A stretch of DNA of 64,000 bases. It comes from Cacajao melanocephalus. Its lineage: Eukaryota > Chordata > Mammalia > Primates > Pitheciidae. The position numbers and the translations under genes are program-made. The notes below the pieces were generated by a model, which ran no database searches, was not told where the DNA came from, and saw only the letters and a program-made list of their open reading frames with translations. This document shows positions 63,330 through 64,000 of the stretch, in pieces (position 1 is the first letter of the stretch; each line of letters starts with the position of its first letter). The stretch covers positions 38,256 to 102,255 of the forward strand of contig CAUYLG010071493.1 of NCBI GenBank assembly GCA_963573385.1, written 5' to 3'.

Positions 63330-63445
63330 TCAGTGGTTCTCAACAAGTGGTACCTATCAAAATTACTTGTAAAGCTTTTAAAAACATAGATGCCCTTGCC
63401 CCACCCAAGACCTACTAATTGGTGGCACCAGTTTTAAGAAGCTTG
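63330..63445. mobile_element. MER5-like remnant, partial
   Basis: cagtggttctcaacaagtgg, aaagcttttaaaaacataga and cccacccaagacctac match the left half of the family. Confidence 0.6.
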
Positions 63446-63869
63446 CACACACAAATACCTAACTATACAAAACATGTGACTTAGAACTCCCGTCTACAGG
63501 TTACAACTCAGTGCTTGATTACCCAGTAGGCAAACTAATCATATACATGTTATTCACAAAGCAGAGGCATCTCCCCTCTGTGCTGGTTTCTCTCCATTTG
63601 CCCTCCCACCACCTAGATTTATTCTTGGCTCTTCTATTCCCTGTCCTGGGAGCCTGAGCTCTATGGACTGTATCTCCAGGGATCACCAGGCTCTTGCTTC
63701 TGGTTGAGTTCAGCCAGTGAAAGTCAGAGGCAGGAGAGGCGAGCATGGATGTGGCCCGCTGGACCAGGCTGAGATTCTGGCTGTGGTCATGCTCCTCCGT
63801 GGCTACAGCTCCAGGCACCCTCCCTATACCTTCAGGCCAAGGGTGGCAACAGTTTCCTGCTGCTGCTAG

Positions 63870-63871
<2 letters not shown>

Positions 63872-63904
<33 letters not shown>
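63872..63904. repeat. T33 tract
   Basis: 33 T followed by a G-rich run and sequence that does not continue as Alu. Possibly the tail of a minus-strand retrocopy, or an assembly problem. Confidence 0.7.
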
Positions 63905-63905
<1 letters not shown>

Positions 63906-64000
63906 GAAGGGGGAGGGGAGGGCCACCAACCCTGGGATGACGGGGCCCAAACAATGCAAAGTGCCACAACCGGGGTGCAATGGATGCCACTCCACCCGCC

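Larger units (their letters stand above)
61411..64000. other. Right flank upstream of TMEM86A
   Basis: FLAM, MIR, MER5-like and CA repeats. 61,690-62,070 is A/C-rich on the plus strand. No gene is recognised; in human I would expect SPTY2D1 further on. Confidence 0.6.

Overview
The window is nuclear DNA from a simian primate. Dimeric Alu elements are dense, mostly S- and J-like. Free left Alu monomers, MIR, MER5A, L1 3' ends and a MaLR LTR are also present. Genes are split into short exons by canonical introns. Compared with human proteins as I remember them, total lengths match exactly but several residues differ, so a non-human monkey (possibly New World) is my inference. The gene set and order PTPN5 - IGSF22 - TMEM86A match human chromosome 11p15.1, read in the opposite orientation.

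Layout. 1-15,693: a PTPN5 intron, non-coding and full of repeats; the first coding exon (about 97 nt, 32 codons) was not found and should lie left of the window. 15,694-31,715 (+): twelve PTPN5 coding exons and the 3' UTR; joined lengths give residues 33-565 of a 565-residue STEP phosphatase with all catalytic loops intact. 31,716-35,087: intergenic, with two Alus. 35,088-55,302 (+): IGSF22, complete, 22 coding exons, 1,326 codons plus stop. Its Ig/Fn3 layout resembles myosin-binding protein C, including a tri-helix-bundle segment. 55,466-56,650: short convergent intergenic gap. 56,655-61,050 (-): TMEM86A, complete, 3 coding exons, 240 residues, with a CpG-island promoter near 60,680-61,410. 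61,411-64,000: non-coding flank.

The three genes are not a functional unit: a neuronal tyrosine phosphatase, a sarcomere-like Ig/Fn3 protein and a membrane lysoplasmalogenase. PTPN5 and IGSF22 run head-to-tail; IGSF22 and TMEM86A are convergent.

No CRISPR array, operon, tRNA, rRNA or other recognisable RNA gene was seen, and nothing that looks like an undescribed defence or mobile system. The most interesting signals are two local ungapped duplications (212 bp and 108 bp), a GC-AG intron at the start of IGSF22, the MyBP-C-like architecture of IGSF22 without the phosphorylatable M-motif, and strongly strand-asymmetric low-complexity introns in IGSF22. All exon junctions were read by eye from splice sites and frame continuity.
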